From: Caldilinea sp. CFX5
Lineage (GTDB): Bacteria; Chloroflexota; Anaerolineae; Caldilineales; Caldilineaceae
Assembly: GCA_021405325.1 (NCBI GenBank)
Contig: QWII01000096.1
Span: 5,001 to 57,599, forward strand
Reading direction: 5' to 3'
Length of the DNA: 52,599 bases
In this document: positions 43,169-51,835 of the stretch, one piece after another
How positions within the stretch are numbered: position 1 is the stretch's first letter
Layout of the letters: the number at the start of each line of letters is the position of its first letter
Position numbers and translations under genes: made by a program
Notes under the pieces: generated by a model
What the model was told of the DNA's origin: nothing
The model's input: only the letters and a program-made list of their open reading frames with translations
Databases searched by the model: none

Positions 43169-44260
43169 ATGTCTAGCTATCTTCAGACCGCTGTTGAACG
43201 CCATCCGCGGCTTGGCCCCTTTACCCGGCCCGTTGCCCAGCCAATTGTGACACCGGACAGCACGTTGACCTTTCACTGTCCTATGCGGCAACAAGCCGTC
43301 CGCTGGGCCGCCAATCATACCTTTAACCCGGCAGCCGTTGTCTTTCAAGATCAAATCCATCTGCTCTTTCGCAGCGAAGATGGCGTCGGTGATGAGATTG
43401 GCGCTTACACCTCCCGCATTGGCCATGCGACGAGCGTAGACGGCATTACCTTTGCCCTCCAGCCCACTCCCGTCATCTATCCTGCCGATGATGAATACAA
43501 AGGCTATGAGTGGTACGGCGGCTGTGAAGACCCGCGCGTGGTGCAACGGTCCGATGGCCTCTTTGCCCTTTACTACACAATGTGGAATCACGGGAATCCC
43601 GTAGGGACGCCGGTGCTGGCGCGGATTGGGGTCGCCACCTCGTGGGATTTACAGCAATGGAGCAAACATGGCCCCATCTTTGCTGAGGCGCCGGTGGGCA
43701 ATATGCTTCACCAGTGGCACAAAGCCGCCAGCGTTGTCCAGGCGATTAACGATGGTCAACTGGTGGCGGCGCAGATCAATGGCCGCTATTGGATGTACTG
43801 GGGCGAACATGCCGTCTACCTTGCCACATCACCGGATTTGATCCACTGGACGCCTGTCCTTGATGCCGACGGCGCTTTGTTACAGGTCATTGCGCCCCGC
43901 CCCGGCAAGTTTGACAGTCTCTTGACCGAGGTTGGTCCGCCCGCCGTAATAACGGATGACGGTATTGTGCTGATTTATAACGGCAAAAATGGCGAGACGC
44001 CGGCGGTGATGGATCCGCATCTGGGGCCGGGCGCCTACGCACCGGGCCAACTGTTGTTGGATAAAGCGGATCCGACCAAGGTCTTGCAGCGATCAGATGC
44101 ACCCTTTCTCCAACCGGAATTGCCCTTTGAGCGGACCGGTCAGTATCAGCAAGGGACGGTTTTTACCGAGGGCTTGGTCTTATATAAAGGAACCTGGTAT
44201 CTCTATTACGGCACAGCCGATACCTACGTGGGTGTGGCGACGGCGCCTTTGGGTAGTTAA
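43169..44260 (+). CDS. Glycoside hydrolase family 130 protein (mannoside phosphorylase-like)
   Basis: A 363-residue five-bladed propeller enzyme: N-H-T-F-N-P-A-A-V-V-F, R-S-E-D-G, I-G-H-A-T-S, then Y-G-G-C-E-D-P-R-V (the E-D-P-R of GH130), L-Y-Y-T-M-W-N, G-R-Y-W-M-Y-W-G and a terminal Y-L-Y-Y-G-T-A-D-T-Y-V-G-V-A. GH130 enzymes phosphorolyse or hydrolyse beta-mannosides, often from N-glycans or mannan. GGAG precedes ATG 43169. No signal peptide, so it acts in the cytoplasm. The next gene follows in 3 bases. Confidence 0.88.
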   Translation: MSSYLQTAVERHPRLGPFTRPVAQPIVTPDSTLTFHCPMRQQAVRWAANHTFNPAAVVFQDQIHLLFRSEDGVGDEIGAYTSRIGHATSVDGITFALQPTPVIYPADDEYKGYEWYGGCEDPRVVQRSDGLFALYYTMWNHGNPVGTPVLARIGVATSWDLQQWSKHGPIFAEAPVGNMLHQWHKAASVVQAINDGQLVAAQINGRYWMYWGEHAVYLATSPDLIHWTPVLDADGALLQVIAPRPGKFDSLLTEVGPPAVITDDGIVLIYNGKNGETPAVMDPHLGPGAYAPGQLLLDKADPTKVLQRSDAPFLQPELPFERTGQYQQGTVFTEGLVLYKGTWYLYYGTADTYVGVATAPLGS

Positions 44261-44263
44261 CGC

Positions 44264-44728
44264 ATGGCTACGCTGCTGGCTGTTGATCTGGGGCTACGCG
44301 CCGGGCTGGCGCTCTATGGCGACGATGGCCGGCTGCGCTGGTATCGTTCGCAAAACTTTGGCGCACAGTCACGAATGCGGCGCGCGGCCTACAGCATTTT
44401 GCAGGACCTACCCGATCTGCACTGGTTGGTCATCGAAGGGGGCGGGACACTGGCGGAAAGTTGGCAAAAAGAAGCAGCGCGACGGGAAGTGCAAGTCATC
44501 CAGACCAGCGCCGAAAGCTGGCGGCAACAACTGCTTTACCCCCGCCAGCAGCGCACCGGCGTTGACGCCAAACACCACGCCGACCGCCTGGCCCGCAGTA
44601 TCATCGACTGGTCGGGCGCGCCCCGACCAACGTCCCTGCGCCATGACGCCGCCGAGGCGATCTTGATTGGGGTGTGGGGTGTGTTGCAGGTTGGGTGGTT
44701 GCCGGCGATGCCGGTTGCTAATGGGTGA
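44264..44728 (+). CDS. RuvC/RNase H-fold nuclease-like protein
   Basis: A 154-residue protein: L-L-A-V-D-L-G-L-R-A-G-L-A-L-Y (first catalytic Asp), W-L-V-I-E-G-G-G-T-L (second acidic residue), D-A-K-H-H-A-D-R-L-A and L-R-H-D-A-A-E-A-I-L-I-G-V-W (third acidic cluster). These fit the RuvC-like resolvase fold with four acidic residues. The family role is uncertain: it may resolve branched DNA or act as a nuclease on other substrates. It follows the GH130 gene by 3 bases, which is probably chance rather than function. Confidence 0.78.
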   Translation: MATLLAVDLGLRAGLALYGDDGRLRWYRSQNFGAQSRMRRAAYSILQDLPDLHWLVIEGGGTLAESWQKEAARREVQVIQTSAESWRQQLLYPRQQRTGVDAKHHADRLARSIIDWSGAPRPTSLRHDAAEAILIGVWGVLQVGWLPAMPVANG

Positions 44729-44782
44729 TCGGCTACACGCTGAACCAACACAAAGAAACAGGGAACGAATTGTCGGTCATTT

Positions 44783-45181
44783 TTAGAGGAATACAGCCGG
44801 CGCAACGCTAAATCGATGGGCCAAGGCGCGAATCTGCCGCACATTCAATTCCCGCTTGCCGCGTAGAATTTCAGAGACCACGCCCTGCGACCCCACTTCC
44901 GGTAGGTCAGATTGGGTTAGCCCATGCTCTTCCATCAAATAGTGCAATGCTTCTACCCCGCTACTCTCTTGGAGCGGCTCATGCGCTTCTTCATAGGCGT
45001 GAATCAAGGTGCCGAGGGTATCTAACAATTCATATAATGGGTGCGCCGCGTTTGTGCCTACCTCATCGATTAGTTGATTTAATCGATCCACCGCCCGGTC
45101 ATAGTCATCTTCGGTGCGGATGGCAAAGAGCGGACGTAATGCTTTCCAATGAACTTGCAATTGTTTTGTTGTTTCGGTCAT
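44783..45181 (-). CDS. higA: HigA-type antitoxin with helix-turn-helix
   Basis: A 132-residue protein. The N-terminal helical region (W-K-A-L-R-P-L-F-A-I-R-T-E-D-D-Y-D-R-A, H-P-L-Y-E-L-L-D-T-L-G-T-L-I) is typical of the COG5499 HigA type. The C-terminal XRE helix-turn-helix reads Y-L-M-E-E-H-G-L-T-Q-S-D-L-P-E-V-G-S-Q, then V-S-E-I-L-R-G-K-R-E-L-N. It starts at ATG 45181 and overlaps the toxin stop by four bases (ATGA). It should bind the operator and the toxin. Confidence 0.88.
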   Translation of the reverse strand: MTETTKQLQVHWKALRPLFAIRTEDDYDRAVDRLNQLIDEVGTNAAHPLYELLDTLGTLIHAYEEAHEPLQESSGVEALHYLMEEHGLTQSDLPEVGSQGVVSEILRGKRELNVRQIRALAHRFSVAPAVFL

Positions 45182-45465
45182 ACTTTCCACCCTCCCTGGT
45201 CATAATCCGCATGGGTCAACACATGGCGCACATACACTTTCCCCCGATCAAAATGGATCGAAGCCACCAGGCGATATTTATTGCCGCCAATGTTGAAAAC
45301 CACCAAGTCATTCACGAGATCCGCTGCGGGGAAGGTTGCACGTACTTCAGCAAAGGTGTGGAAGGTTGAACGCTTGACAATTCTGTACCATCGCTGTAAC
45401 GGCGCCTGGCTGTCAGGGTGCTCTGTCCAAAATAGCCGCAACGCTTTTCGTGAGATAATGTGCAT
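45178..45465 (-). CDS. higB: HigB-type mRNA interferase toxin
   Basis: A 95-residue protein: M-H-I-I-S-R-K-A-L-R-L-F-W-T-E-H-P-D-S, then W-Y-R-I-V-K-R-S-T-F, then F-N-I-G-G-N-K-Y-R-L-V-A-S-I-H-F and V-Y-V-R-H-V-L-T-H-A-D-Y-D. This matches the HigB/RelE-superfamily ribosome-dependent RNase and includes the H-A-D-Y-D ending. Gene order toxin then antitoxin, as in classical higBA. Confidence 0.9.
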   Translation of the reverse strand: MHIISRKALRLFWTEHPDSQAPLQRWYRIVKRSTFHTFAEVRATFPAADLVNDLVVFNIGGNKYRLVASIHFDRGKVYVRHVLTHADYDQGGWKV

Positions 45466-45508
45466 AGTAATATGCTATCTCATATTGAGATAAAAGACAA
45501 AAAGAGTG

Positions 45509-46162
45509 TTATGCAAAATCAGGAATTGCGAGCTGGGCAGTAATCGGTAAGTGATCGGATCCATTAAATCGGCCTGACGTAAGTTGCTCAAGCTGAACAT
45601 GATGATTGTGGACGACATGGTCCAAACTTGCCAATGGCAACAACGCCGGCCAACTCTTGGGGCGTGCGATTGTCTGTTCCGTTTCCCGCTGCGCCAACTG
45701 GCGCAGCGGTTGAAAGAGCCGTTCATGCGCAGTTGTATTAAAGTCGCCCGCCGCAATGACTGGCTGCGGTTCACCGCGCAGGAGGGCAGCTAACTGCACC
45801 AGTTGCGCATTCCGCTCTTGCTGCTTGCGTGGCGTAATCGGCGCCATGAGGTGAATGGCGAAAAGCGTGATGCCGGCGGCTAGATCGACCCGAAGCTGCG
45901 GTCTGCCGGCGAAGCTCTCCTGGTCGATGACCTGGCTCTGGGCAATGGGTAGCCGGCTGAGGAGACAGAGCGTCATTTGCTGGTTAGTTCGGACAGAGAC
46001 CACTGTATAGCCGGCGCTACTCGCCGCTGCTCTTAGCCAATCTACTAAAGTGGGTTTTACTTCCGGTAAAATGAGAACATCAGCGGCTGTGGCGAGTAGT
46101 TGTTGAATAGCGGCGCGTTGCCAGGGGTTAAAGCAGAAGAGGTTTGCAGTAATCAATCGCAT
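45509..46162 (-). CDS. Endonuclease/exonuclease/phosphatase family protein
   Basis: A 217-residue protein of the EEP fold: L-I-T-A-N-L-F-C-F-N, V-L-I-L-P-E-V-K-P-T (metal-binding Glu), A-G-D-F-N-T-T-A-H-E (catalytic G-D-x-N), S-L-D-H-V-V-H-N-H and S-D-H-L-P-I-T-A-Q-L (S-D-H motif). Members cleave phosphodiester or phosphoester bonds in DNA, lipids or small molecules. The exact substrate is unknown. No signal peptide is visible. It is shorter than many relatives (about 250 residues). Confidence 0.85.
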   Translation of the reverse strand: MRLITANLFCFNPWQRAAIQQLLATAADVLILPEVKPTLVDWLRAAASSAGYTVVSVRTNQQMTLCLLSRLPIAQSQVIDQESFAGRPQLRVDLAAGITLFAIHLMAPITPRKQQERNAQLVQLAALLRGEPQPVIAAGDFNTTAHERLFQPLRQLAQRETEQTIARPKSWPALLPLASLDHVVHNHHVQLEQLTSGRFNGSDHLPITAQLAIPDFA

Positions 46163-46261
46163 ATACGTCAGTCTTTCAGTACAATACTTGTAACATAGCT
46201 ATTTACAATAAGGCTCTCCTCCTCGCAATCGCCACCGAAATGGCGTTCACCACCGATAAGC

Positions 46262-46305
46262 TTGGGTGATTCGAGACGCTTGCACAAGCGTCTCGAATCA
46301 CCCAA
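46262..46305. repeat. 21-bp perfect palindrome with 2-nt loop
   Basis: Arms 46262-46282 and 46285-46305 pair perfectly (core GATTCGAGACGCTTG). It lies in the 295-base gap 46163-46457 between the phosphatase-fold gene and the next minus-strand gene, near the 5' side of the former. It could be a repetitive extragenic palindrome or a terminator for the enolase gene region. Confidence 0.75.
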
Positions 46306-46378
46306 CATGAATTACCCAGCCCAATCTCTATTATCAGTAGACCGCAATGCAGCCGAAATTCCACTAGACCGACGCCGG

Positions 46379-46442
46379 ACTTCACGACTTCACGACTTCA
46401 CGACTTCGCGACTTCACGACTTCACGACTTCACGACTACGCG
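46379..46442. repeat. Eight tandem copies of an 8-bp unit ACTTCACG
   Basis: Units run from 46379 to 46442; six are exact and two vary (ACTTCGCG, ACTACGCG). The array lies 16 bases beyond the stop of the enolase-superfamily gene. Such arrays are prone to length change. No open reading frame crosses it with a recognisable product. Confidence 0.85.
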
Positions 46443-46457
46443 ACTGCGGACTACTGA

Positions 46458-47537
46458 TTATTCAATCAACCGTATCGTATGCGAATCGATCCACTGCCAA
46501 TCGATTTCCATGCCGAGACCGGGTTTTTCCCAAGGGCCGACCGTACCATCCGGGGCAATCGCGGTAGAGGCTGTGTGCGTACCAGGTGGGATAAAGAAGC
46601 CTTCCGGCAGGAGCGACTCGAAGTAGCGGCAGTTCGGAATGGCGCAGGCGACGTGGAGCGAGGGAACCATCCAGCCGTGGATCGCGCATTGCATCCCAAA
46701 TGCCTCACAGATATGCGCGGTCTTCATCACGCCAGTGAAGCCCCCCTTCATCTTGATGATCGGGTCAGTGATGATAATGTCGGCTGCCCCTGCCATGATG
46801 TGGTCGAGGGCATTAAAGGGGCCGCCAACCGTCGCTTCGGCAACAGCAAGCGGGATGGTCAAGGCGTCGGCCAGGCGCGCTAATGCCGTCAGGTTCAGAT
46901 GATCCATTGGCTCTTCGTACCAATAGTAGTTGAGATCTTCCAGGACACGGCCCAGGTACAGCGCATCCTCATAGGTGAACATACTGGAAGCGTCGTACAT
47001 CAGCACAATGTCGTCGCCCACATGTTTACGCAAAGCGCGGAAGAGATCGGCGTCGTCCTGTACACGGCCCCAGGCGTGAAGCTTGATGGCGCGGTAGCCG
47101 CGGCTCAACGCATCGTCGGCCAGGTCGAGATATTCCTTGATCGAATCCAGGGTGAGGGTGCTGGCATAGGCCGGAAGGCGATTGCGCGCACCGCCCAACA
47201 GGCGATAGACGGGCTGCCCCGTACATTTGCCCATGAGATCCCAAAGCGCGACATCCACAGCATCGATAGCACCGCCGATGGTCGAGCTGCGCAGGTTGCG
47301 CCAGAGGTCTTGCCAGATTTCCTCAATGCGCAACGGGTCGCGACCGACAAGCTTCCAGTTAATCTCGGCAATGTTGGCATCGCCCCAATGGGTGCTGTGC
47401 CCTTCGATGCCCTCGTCGGTCAGGATGCGAAGGAGGGTTTCGCGTCCTTTGGGGCCGCCGGCAGGCAAACCGTCGCGCCAATGATGGGGCGCACGGTCCC
47501 ATTCCAAGAGATGAACCTTCAAACCGGTGATTTTCAT
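46458..47537 (-). CDS. Mandelate racemase/muconate lactonising (enolase superfamily) enzyme
   Basis: A 359-residue protein with the capping domain first and a TIM barrel after. Catalytic features: K-L-H motif in A-I-K-L-H-A-W-G (base), metal ligands in L-M-Y-D-A-S-S, Y-W-Y-E-E-P and A-V-A-E-A, and a late C-A-I-H-G-W histidine. Relatives dehydrate sugar acids such as rhamnonate or galactonate, or racemise substrates. Which acid is used cannot be read off. It is followed upstream by a Gfo/Idh/MocA oxidoreductase 11 bases away, so the pair likely works on a sugar or sugar acid. Confidence 0.88.
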   Translation of the reverse strand: MKITGLKVHLLEWDRAPHHWRDGLPAGGPKGRETLLRILTDEGIEGHSTHWGDANIAEINWKLVGRDPLRIEEIWQDLWRNLRSSTIGGAIDAVDVALWDLMGKCTGQPVYRLLGGARNRLPAYASTLTLDSIKEYLDLADDALSRGYRAIKLHAWGRVQDDADLFRALRKHVGDDIVLMYDASSMFTYEDALYLGRVLEDLNYYWYEEPMDHLNLTALARLADALTIPLAVAEATVGGPFNALDHIMAGAADIIITDPIIKMKGGFTGVMKTAHICEAFGMQCAIHGWMVPSLHVACAIPNCRYFESLLPEGFFIPPGTHTASTAIAPDGTVGPWEKPGLGMEIDWQWIDSHTIRLIE

Positions 47538-47548
47538 GGCATAGTTCC

Positions 47549-48748
47549 TTATTCAACCCGCTGAATAATCTTGCCGCTGCCCTTCTCCTTGAGGATCAAC
47601 TTCGTGGCGCCGTCGGGCATCTTTTCCTCTTTGATCAGGAGGTAATTGGCGTCATATTCACGGAAGGTCGCGCTGCCGCTCATCTCTTCCGAACCGCGCC
47701 AAATTTCCAGTTGCACCGGCTCCCACTGCTTGGTCTCCATCGACTTGTAGCAGGCGTCGAGAATCGCGTTGACCACATAGCCGTCATAGAAGGTTTCGGC
47801 GGGCGCTTTGCCGGCTTCCAGTGACCGGAACATGTCGGTGAACATGTCAATATAGCCCAATTCCGACAATTCATCGCCTACCGGGAAGAGCCAACCAGTC
47901 GCCCCTTCAGCCTTTTCCGCTACATAGCCGCCCTGACCCACGGCGGTGAACATCTCAAACCCGGTGCGTAGGAAGTGGTTCGTCCAGATGGTGCCTTCGG
48001 TGCCGGAGACCTCGTCGCGCAGATCCATGCCGCCGCGGAAGGTCCACGCTACCTCGAATTGACCAATGGCGCCGGTGGCATATTTGACCAGGGCAATGGC
48101 GCTATCTTCGGCGGCAATCGGGTGGACTTGGGTGTCACCCCAGCACATCACCTCAATCGGTTTCACATCCTTGCCGATAAAGTTGCGGGCAATCTCGACA
48201 CAATGGCAGCCCAGGTCGATAATGGCGCCCCCGCCGGCCATCTCCTTGTCCCAGAACCAATCGCTGTGGGGGCCGGGGTGGGTCTCGCGTGAGCGCGCCC
48301 AGAGCACCTTGCCAATCGCGCCATTTTTGACCGCGGCAATCGACTTCAGCGCTTTGGGGGTATAGACCAGGTCTTCGAGATAGCCATGAAAGATGCCGGC
48401 TTTCTCCACCATCTCCAACATGCGTTTCGCTTCTGCGGCATTGCGCCCCAGCGGCTTAGTGCAGAGAACCGCTTTGCCCGCCTCACAGCAGAGCCGCACC
48501 GCCTCTTCGTGTTGGATGTTGGGCAGGCCAATCACCACCACGTCGCTGTCCGGGTGGTTGATCGCTTCGGCTAAATTGGTGGTGTGGTGGGGAATGCTAT
48601 ACTCCTGGGCAAAGGCGCTGGCTCGTTCCGCCCGCCGCGAATAGACCGAGACGACCCGGTCGCGGCTGCGCTGGCCGTGGAGCGCCAACGTGTAGAACAT
48701 GCCGATCAGGCCGGTGCCCAGCATGGTGACATTGTAGGATTTGGTCAT
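47549..48748 (-). CDS. Gfo/Idh/MocA family NAD(P)-dependent oxidoreductase
   Basis: A 399-residue protein: Rossmann motif G-T-G-L-I-G-M-F-Y near residue 12, C-T-K-P-L-G (the E-K-P-like catalytic Lys), and [15 protein letters not shown] (His of the catalytic D-x-x-x-H). It likely oxidises a hydroxyl of a sugar, inositol or sugar acid with NAD(P). AAGGAG precedes ATG 48748. Probably co-transcribed with the downstream enolase-superfamily gene, which begins 11 bases after its stop. Confidence 0.9.
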   Translation of the reverse strand: MTKSYNVTMLGTGLIGMFYTLALHGQRSRDRVVSVYSRRAERASAFAQEYSIPHHTTNLAEAINHPDSDVVVIGLPNIQHEEAVRLCCEAGKAVLCTKPLGRNAAEAKRMLEMVEKAGIFHGYLEDLVYTPKALKSIAAVKNGAIGKVLWARSRETHPGPHSDWFWDKEMAGGGAIIDLGCHCVEIARNFIGKDVKPIEVMCWGDTQVHPIAAEDSAIALVKYATGAIGQFEVAWTFRGGMDLRDEVSGTEGTIWTNHFLRTGFEMFTAVGQGGYVAEKAEGATGWLFPVGDELSELGYIDMFTDMFRSLEAGKAPAETFYDGYVVNAILDACYKSMETKQWEPVQLEIWRGSEEMSGSATFREYDANYLLIKEEKMPDGATKLILKEKGSGKIIQRVE

Positions 48749-48775
48749 TGAGTTGCTCCTTCCCTTTACTTACTT

Positions 48776-49114
48776 TTAAGCGGCCACCGCTTCTGTGAGC
48801 GGGCCGTAGACATATTTTTCGCGCAGAATGTGCCGAATCTCGGCGGCGGACTCGCCTTCGATACAATGAATTTCGGGGAATAAGCGGTAGTAGCGCCCAT
48901 ATTCACCGAATGCTTCGTGGTAATTTTCCAATGTGAGGTGACATTCATCGACACGGGTCAAAATTTTCCGCCAAATTGCCGTACTTACTGTATGTTGTAC
49001 GATCCCACGTAACCGCAAATGGGGTGGATCGGATTCCCAATCGGTGATGGCGCCAATCGTTTCCCACGTGCCTTCGGGCGTTATCTCCTGCAAGATACGG
49101 TAACGTACTCTCAT
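48776..49114 (-). CDS. Variable partner gene of the HEIVE two-gene module (copy B)
   Basis: A 112-residue protein: M-R-V-R-Y-R-I-L-Q-E-I-T-P-E-G-T-W-E-T-I-G, then W-R-K-I-L-T-R-V-D-E-C-H-L-T-L-E-N-Y-H-E-A-F-G-E-Y-G-R-Y-Y-R. No family recognised. It starts 11 bases after the HEIVE-motif gene at 49126 and has a good GAGGAGG ribosome binding site. Its sequence differs from the copy A partner except for the opening M-R-V-R...L-Q, so the partner position of the module is variable or fast evolving. Confidence 0.72.
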   Translation of the reverse strand: MRVRYRILQEITPEGTWETIGAITDWESDPPHLRLRGIVQHTVSTAIWRKILTRVDECHLTLENYHEAFGEYGRYYRLFPEIHCIEGESAAEIRHILREKYVYGPLTEAVAA

Positions 49115-49125
49115 CGTAACCTCCT

Positions 49126-49629
49126 CTACAACTTCCGTAAATCGGCCAGAAGCTTTTTAGCCTCAACTACTTCTTCTCGTGAAGGATCGAAAAAAGGCAG
49201 ATTTGTCTCAAATAGATCATCCCAGTCTTCCGGACGTAGGGAATTTGCCTTTAACAGGGCGCCAATATTGCTATGTACCCCAAAAACTTCGTGAACGATT
49301 CTTTGTAAATAGGCATATTCTACTTCAAGCCCATTGATGTGCGCATCGTGGTTCCTGGCGGATCTGGCAAACGTCTTTATTTCCATAACAGAGCGAGTGA
49401 GCAGGTATGGATCGCGGCTTAATAGAAGACGCAATTCGACGATTTCATGCAACAACGCACTTGTTCCGTAATAGCCGCCTATACAGATTTCATCCCAGGT
49501 GCCTTCCTCAAGATGTGCCTGCATGGCTCGTAAATACTGGTAAACATTGGTCAGATCTTTTTCTGTAATTGCGTACTCAATGATCGGCTGTGGATCAAAA
49601 TCACTTAACTTTGCAATACGGCGCGCCAT
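49126..49629 (-). CDS. HEIVE-motif protein of a two-gene module (copy B)
   Basis: A 167-residue helical protein, homologous to 41103. The shared core is G-G-Y-Y-G-T-S-A-L-L-H-E-I-V-E-L-R (His61, Glu62, Glu65), H-D-A-H (His94, His97), then L-E-V-E-Y-A-Y-L-Q and L-L-K-A-N. The acidic/His pattern could bind metal. It is transcribed upstream of its partner and, like copy A, sits between unrelated metabolic genes on the same strand. No known family. Confidence 0.75.
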   Translation of the reverse strand: MARRIAKLSDFDPQPIIEYAITEKDLTNVYQYLRAMQAHLEEGTWDEICIGGYYGTSALLHEIVELRLLLSRDPYLLTRSVMEIKTFARSARNHDAHINGLEVEYAYLQRIVHEVFGVHSNIGALLKANSLRPEDWDDLFETNLPFFDPSREEVVEAKKLLADLRKL

Positions 49630-49670
49630 ACGTTTCCTACGAATTATCGATTAAGGGTTGATTTGATTAT

Positions 49671-50303
49671 TCACAATACTTCTAGATCACGCAAATAGGA
49701 GACTTCACCAAGCGTCCTGACGCGCCAATCGCCATCAGCAAAGACCACCTCGCTCAAACTGCCATTTGGCAAGCGAAAGCCATGTTTGCCATCGACCGGC
49801 ACGCCCAGGAAATGGCGCAACATGGCCCCCAGCAACGCGCCATGCGAAACGATTACGATCCGTTCACCGGCGTGACGCTCGGCCAGGGCATGAAAGACCG
49901 CCTGCCCCCGTTCGGTCAACCGCCGCAGGCTTTCGGCGCCGGGGAGGGCGTAATCAGCGGTGTAGCGCAGTTGTTGATAGGCGGCAAAGACTTCCGGGTG
50001 TTGAGCTTGCGCTTCAGCATAGGTCAACCCTTCAAAGAGACCATAGTGCCGCTCCTGCAACCGCTCATCAATGGTGATGGCATGACCGGTGACGGCGCTG
50101 ATATGGCTGGCCGTCTCGATCACGCGACCCAGGTGGCTGCCGTACAGTGTCGTGAACGCTTCGTTTTGCAACCGTTTAGCCACGGCCCTGGCCTGGGCGA
50201 CGCCCCGTTCAGTCAAGGGGCTGTCACCCTGGCCTTGGATGCGTCCCTCAGCGTTCCACACCGTTTCACCGTGACGGATGAGAATCAGTTCGGTTTTGCT
50301 CAT
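49671..50303 (-). CDS. Histidine phosphatase (phosphoglycerate mutase-like) family protein
   Basis: A 210-residue protein with L-I-R-H-G-E-T-V-W-N at the N-terminus (phospho-histidine R-H-G motif), L-Q-E-R-H-Y-G-L-F-E-G-L, and V-S-H-G-A-L-L-G-A-M-L-R (second catalytic His). It removes phosphate from small molecules; many such proteins are broad phosphatases rather than true mutases. It ends the leftward operon with the E2 subunit, starting 7 bases after the E2 stop, but a metabolic link is not evident. Confidence 0.9.
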   Translation of the reverse strand: MSKTELILIRHGETVWNAEGRIQGQGDSPLTERGVAQARAVAKRLQNEAFTTLYGSHLGRVIETASHISAVTGHAITIDERLQERHYGLFEGLTYAEAQAQHPEVFAAYQQLRYTADYALPGAESLRRLTERGQAVFHALAERHAGERIVIVSHGALLGAMLRHFLGVPVDGKHGFRLPNGSLSEVVFADGDWRVRTLGEVSYLRDLEVL

Positions 50304-50310
50304 GGGGGTG

Positions 50311-51687
50311 TTAATCCAGGATACTTAACGGATCTTCCAGATAGGCAACCAACGTTTGCAGGAACTGCGCCGCCCGCGCGCCATCGACAATGCGATGGTC
50401 ACAGGAGAGGGTCAATGTCATCATCGGTTGGACCGCCGGCTGCCCACTGACCGGCACGACGCGATCGACAATGGCGCCGACGGCCAGAATGGCGGCCTGC
50501 GGCGGGTTGACAATGGCATTGAAACGCTCCACGCCAAACATGCCCAGGTTGCTGATGGTAAAAGTGCCGTTGGCGAGATCCGTGGGCGCGAGTTTCCCAT
50601 TCTGCGCTTTTTCGACTAAATCGATGCGCCGCGCCGCAATCTCGCCCAGCCCTAAGCGATCCGCACTATAAATGACCGGCACCAACAGCCCATCCTCGAC
50701 GGCTACGGCCAGCCCGATATTGATCTCCTGGTTGGCGCTGATCTGCTCATTCTGCCAACTGGCGTTGAGGCGCGGGTGCTTGCGCAACGCCGCGGCTACG
50801 ACTTTGACCATGAGGTCGCTGTAGGTGATCTTGGCATTGTTGCGCGCTTGCAACGCTTTACGCCACTGCCCCAGCGCACTGGCGTTGACATCGCGTTCGA
50901 GATAGAAATGAGGCACCGTCGTCCAACTTTGTTGCAACCGCTGCGCCATGATGCGCCAGGGGCGACTCATGGGGATGGCTTCGGGAGACTGAGAGACTGG
51001 AGATTGGAGATTGAGAGATTGAGAGATTGAGGTGGGTTCAGCCACGACTGGCGCTGCGATGGGTTTGGCCTGAGCGGCGGCAACAACATCGGCGGCGATG
51101 ATGGCGCCGTCGGGGCCGCTGCCGGTGAGGCTGGCGAGATCGACGCCTTGTTCCGTCGCCAGGCGGCGGGCTTTGGGCGAGGCGAGGACTTTGCCGTTGA
51201 CAGCGCCGGTGGCGGCTGGTGGCGCCGGTTTGTCTCGTTCGGCCAGGTAGGCCATTACATCTTCTTTTTGGATGCGGTCGCCGCTGGCCCTGATCAAGCG
51301 CAGATCAATGCCATGTTCGGCAGCCATACGGGCGGCGACGGGGGTGGCCGGCAAGGGCGCGGTTGGCGCCGCTGCTGGTTGTGCGGTAGGGGCAGTGGGT
51401 GTTGCCGACGCCGCCGACCCGTTTTGTTTCGCCCCTGGTATTGCTTCGCCGGCGGCCAACAGCCAGGCAATGACCTGACCGACGGGCGCGTCTTCGCCTT
51501 CCTTTAGGGTGACGCCGCGCAAAATACCGTTGGCGGGCGCTTCGATTTCCACATCAGTTTTGTCCGTGGCGACGGTCATCAACAGTTCGCCTTTGTTGAC
51601 CGTGTCGCCTTCCCGTTTGTGCCAGGTTAATAAGGTGCCCGTCTCCTGCGCCATGCCGAGTGCGGGCATAATAATTTCTTTTGCCAA
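50311..51687 (-). CDS. 2-oxoacid/acetoin dehydrogenase E2 (dihydrolipoamide acyltransferase)
   Basis: A 458-residue E2. An N-terminal lipoyl domain carries V-A-T-D-K-T-D-V (Lys43, lipoylation site). Two peripheral-subunit-binding domains follow, each with a x-P-x-A-x-x-x-A-x-x-x-G-(I/V)-D pattern (about 112-152 and 165-205). A linker [15 protein letters not shown] is encoded by a DNA stretch of GAGATTGAGAGATT-like repeats. The C-terminal catalytic domain has the S-C-D-H-R-I-V-D-G motif (His and Asp). Two E3/E1-binding domains are less usual than one. Its partner E1-beta is upstream at 51836. Confidence 0.92.
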   Translation of the reverse strand: MAKEIIMPALGMAQETGTLLTWHKREGDTVNKGELLMTVATDKTDVEIEAPANGILRGVTLKEGEDAPVGQVIAWLLAAGEAIPGAKQNGSAASATPTAPTAQPAAAPTAPLPATPVAARMAAEHGIDLRLIRASGDRIQKEDVMAYLAERDKPAPPAATGAVNGKVLASPKARRLATEQGVDLASLTGSGPDGAIIAADVVAAAQAKPIAAPVVAEPTSISQSLNLQSPVSQSPEAIPMSRPWRIMAQRLQQSWTTVPHFYLERDVNASALGQWRKALQARNNAKITYSDLMVKVVAAALRKHPRLNASWQNEQISANQEINIGLAVAVEDGLLVPVIYSADRLGLGEIAARRIDLVEKAQNGKLAPTDLANGTFTISNLGMFGVERFNAIVNPPQAAILAVGAIVDRVVPVSGQPAVQPMMTLTLSCDHRIVDGARAAQFLQTLVAYLEDPLSILD

Positions 51688-51771
51688 GGGAACCCCCTGT
51701 AATAATTAATTGTCAATGGACAATAGGTAATGGTTAATGCTGGGGCGCCGGTGACGACCCAGTAATCACTG

Positions 51772-51822
51772 GCGCTCATCTTCATATGAAAATTCTCAGA
51801 ATTTTCTTATGAAGATGAGCGC
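51772..51822. repeat. Composite 15 + 9 bp inverted repeat between E1-beta and E2 genes
   Basis: Outer arms 51772-51786 and 51808-51822 pair perfectly over 15 bp (GCGCTCATCTTCATA). An inner pair at 51788-51796 and 51798-51806 pairs over 9 bp with a single base between (GAAAATTCT-C-AGAATTTTC). It lies in the short gap between the two dehydrogenase genes and may modulate their relative levels or be a palindromic repeat. Confidence 0.75.
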
Positions 51823-51835
51823 ACAGATGAATGCA

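Noticed and set aside
46379..46442. Possible CRISPR array
   Set aside because: Units are only 8 bp with no spacers and no cas genes are in the window; it is a simple tandem repeat.
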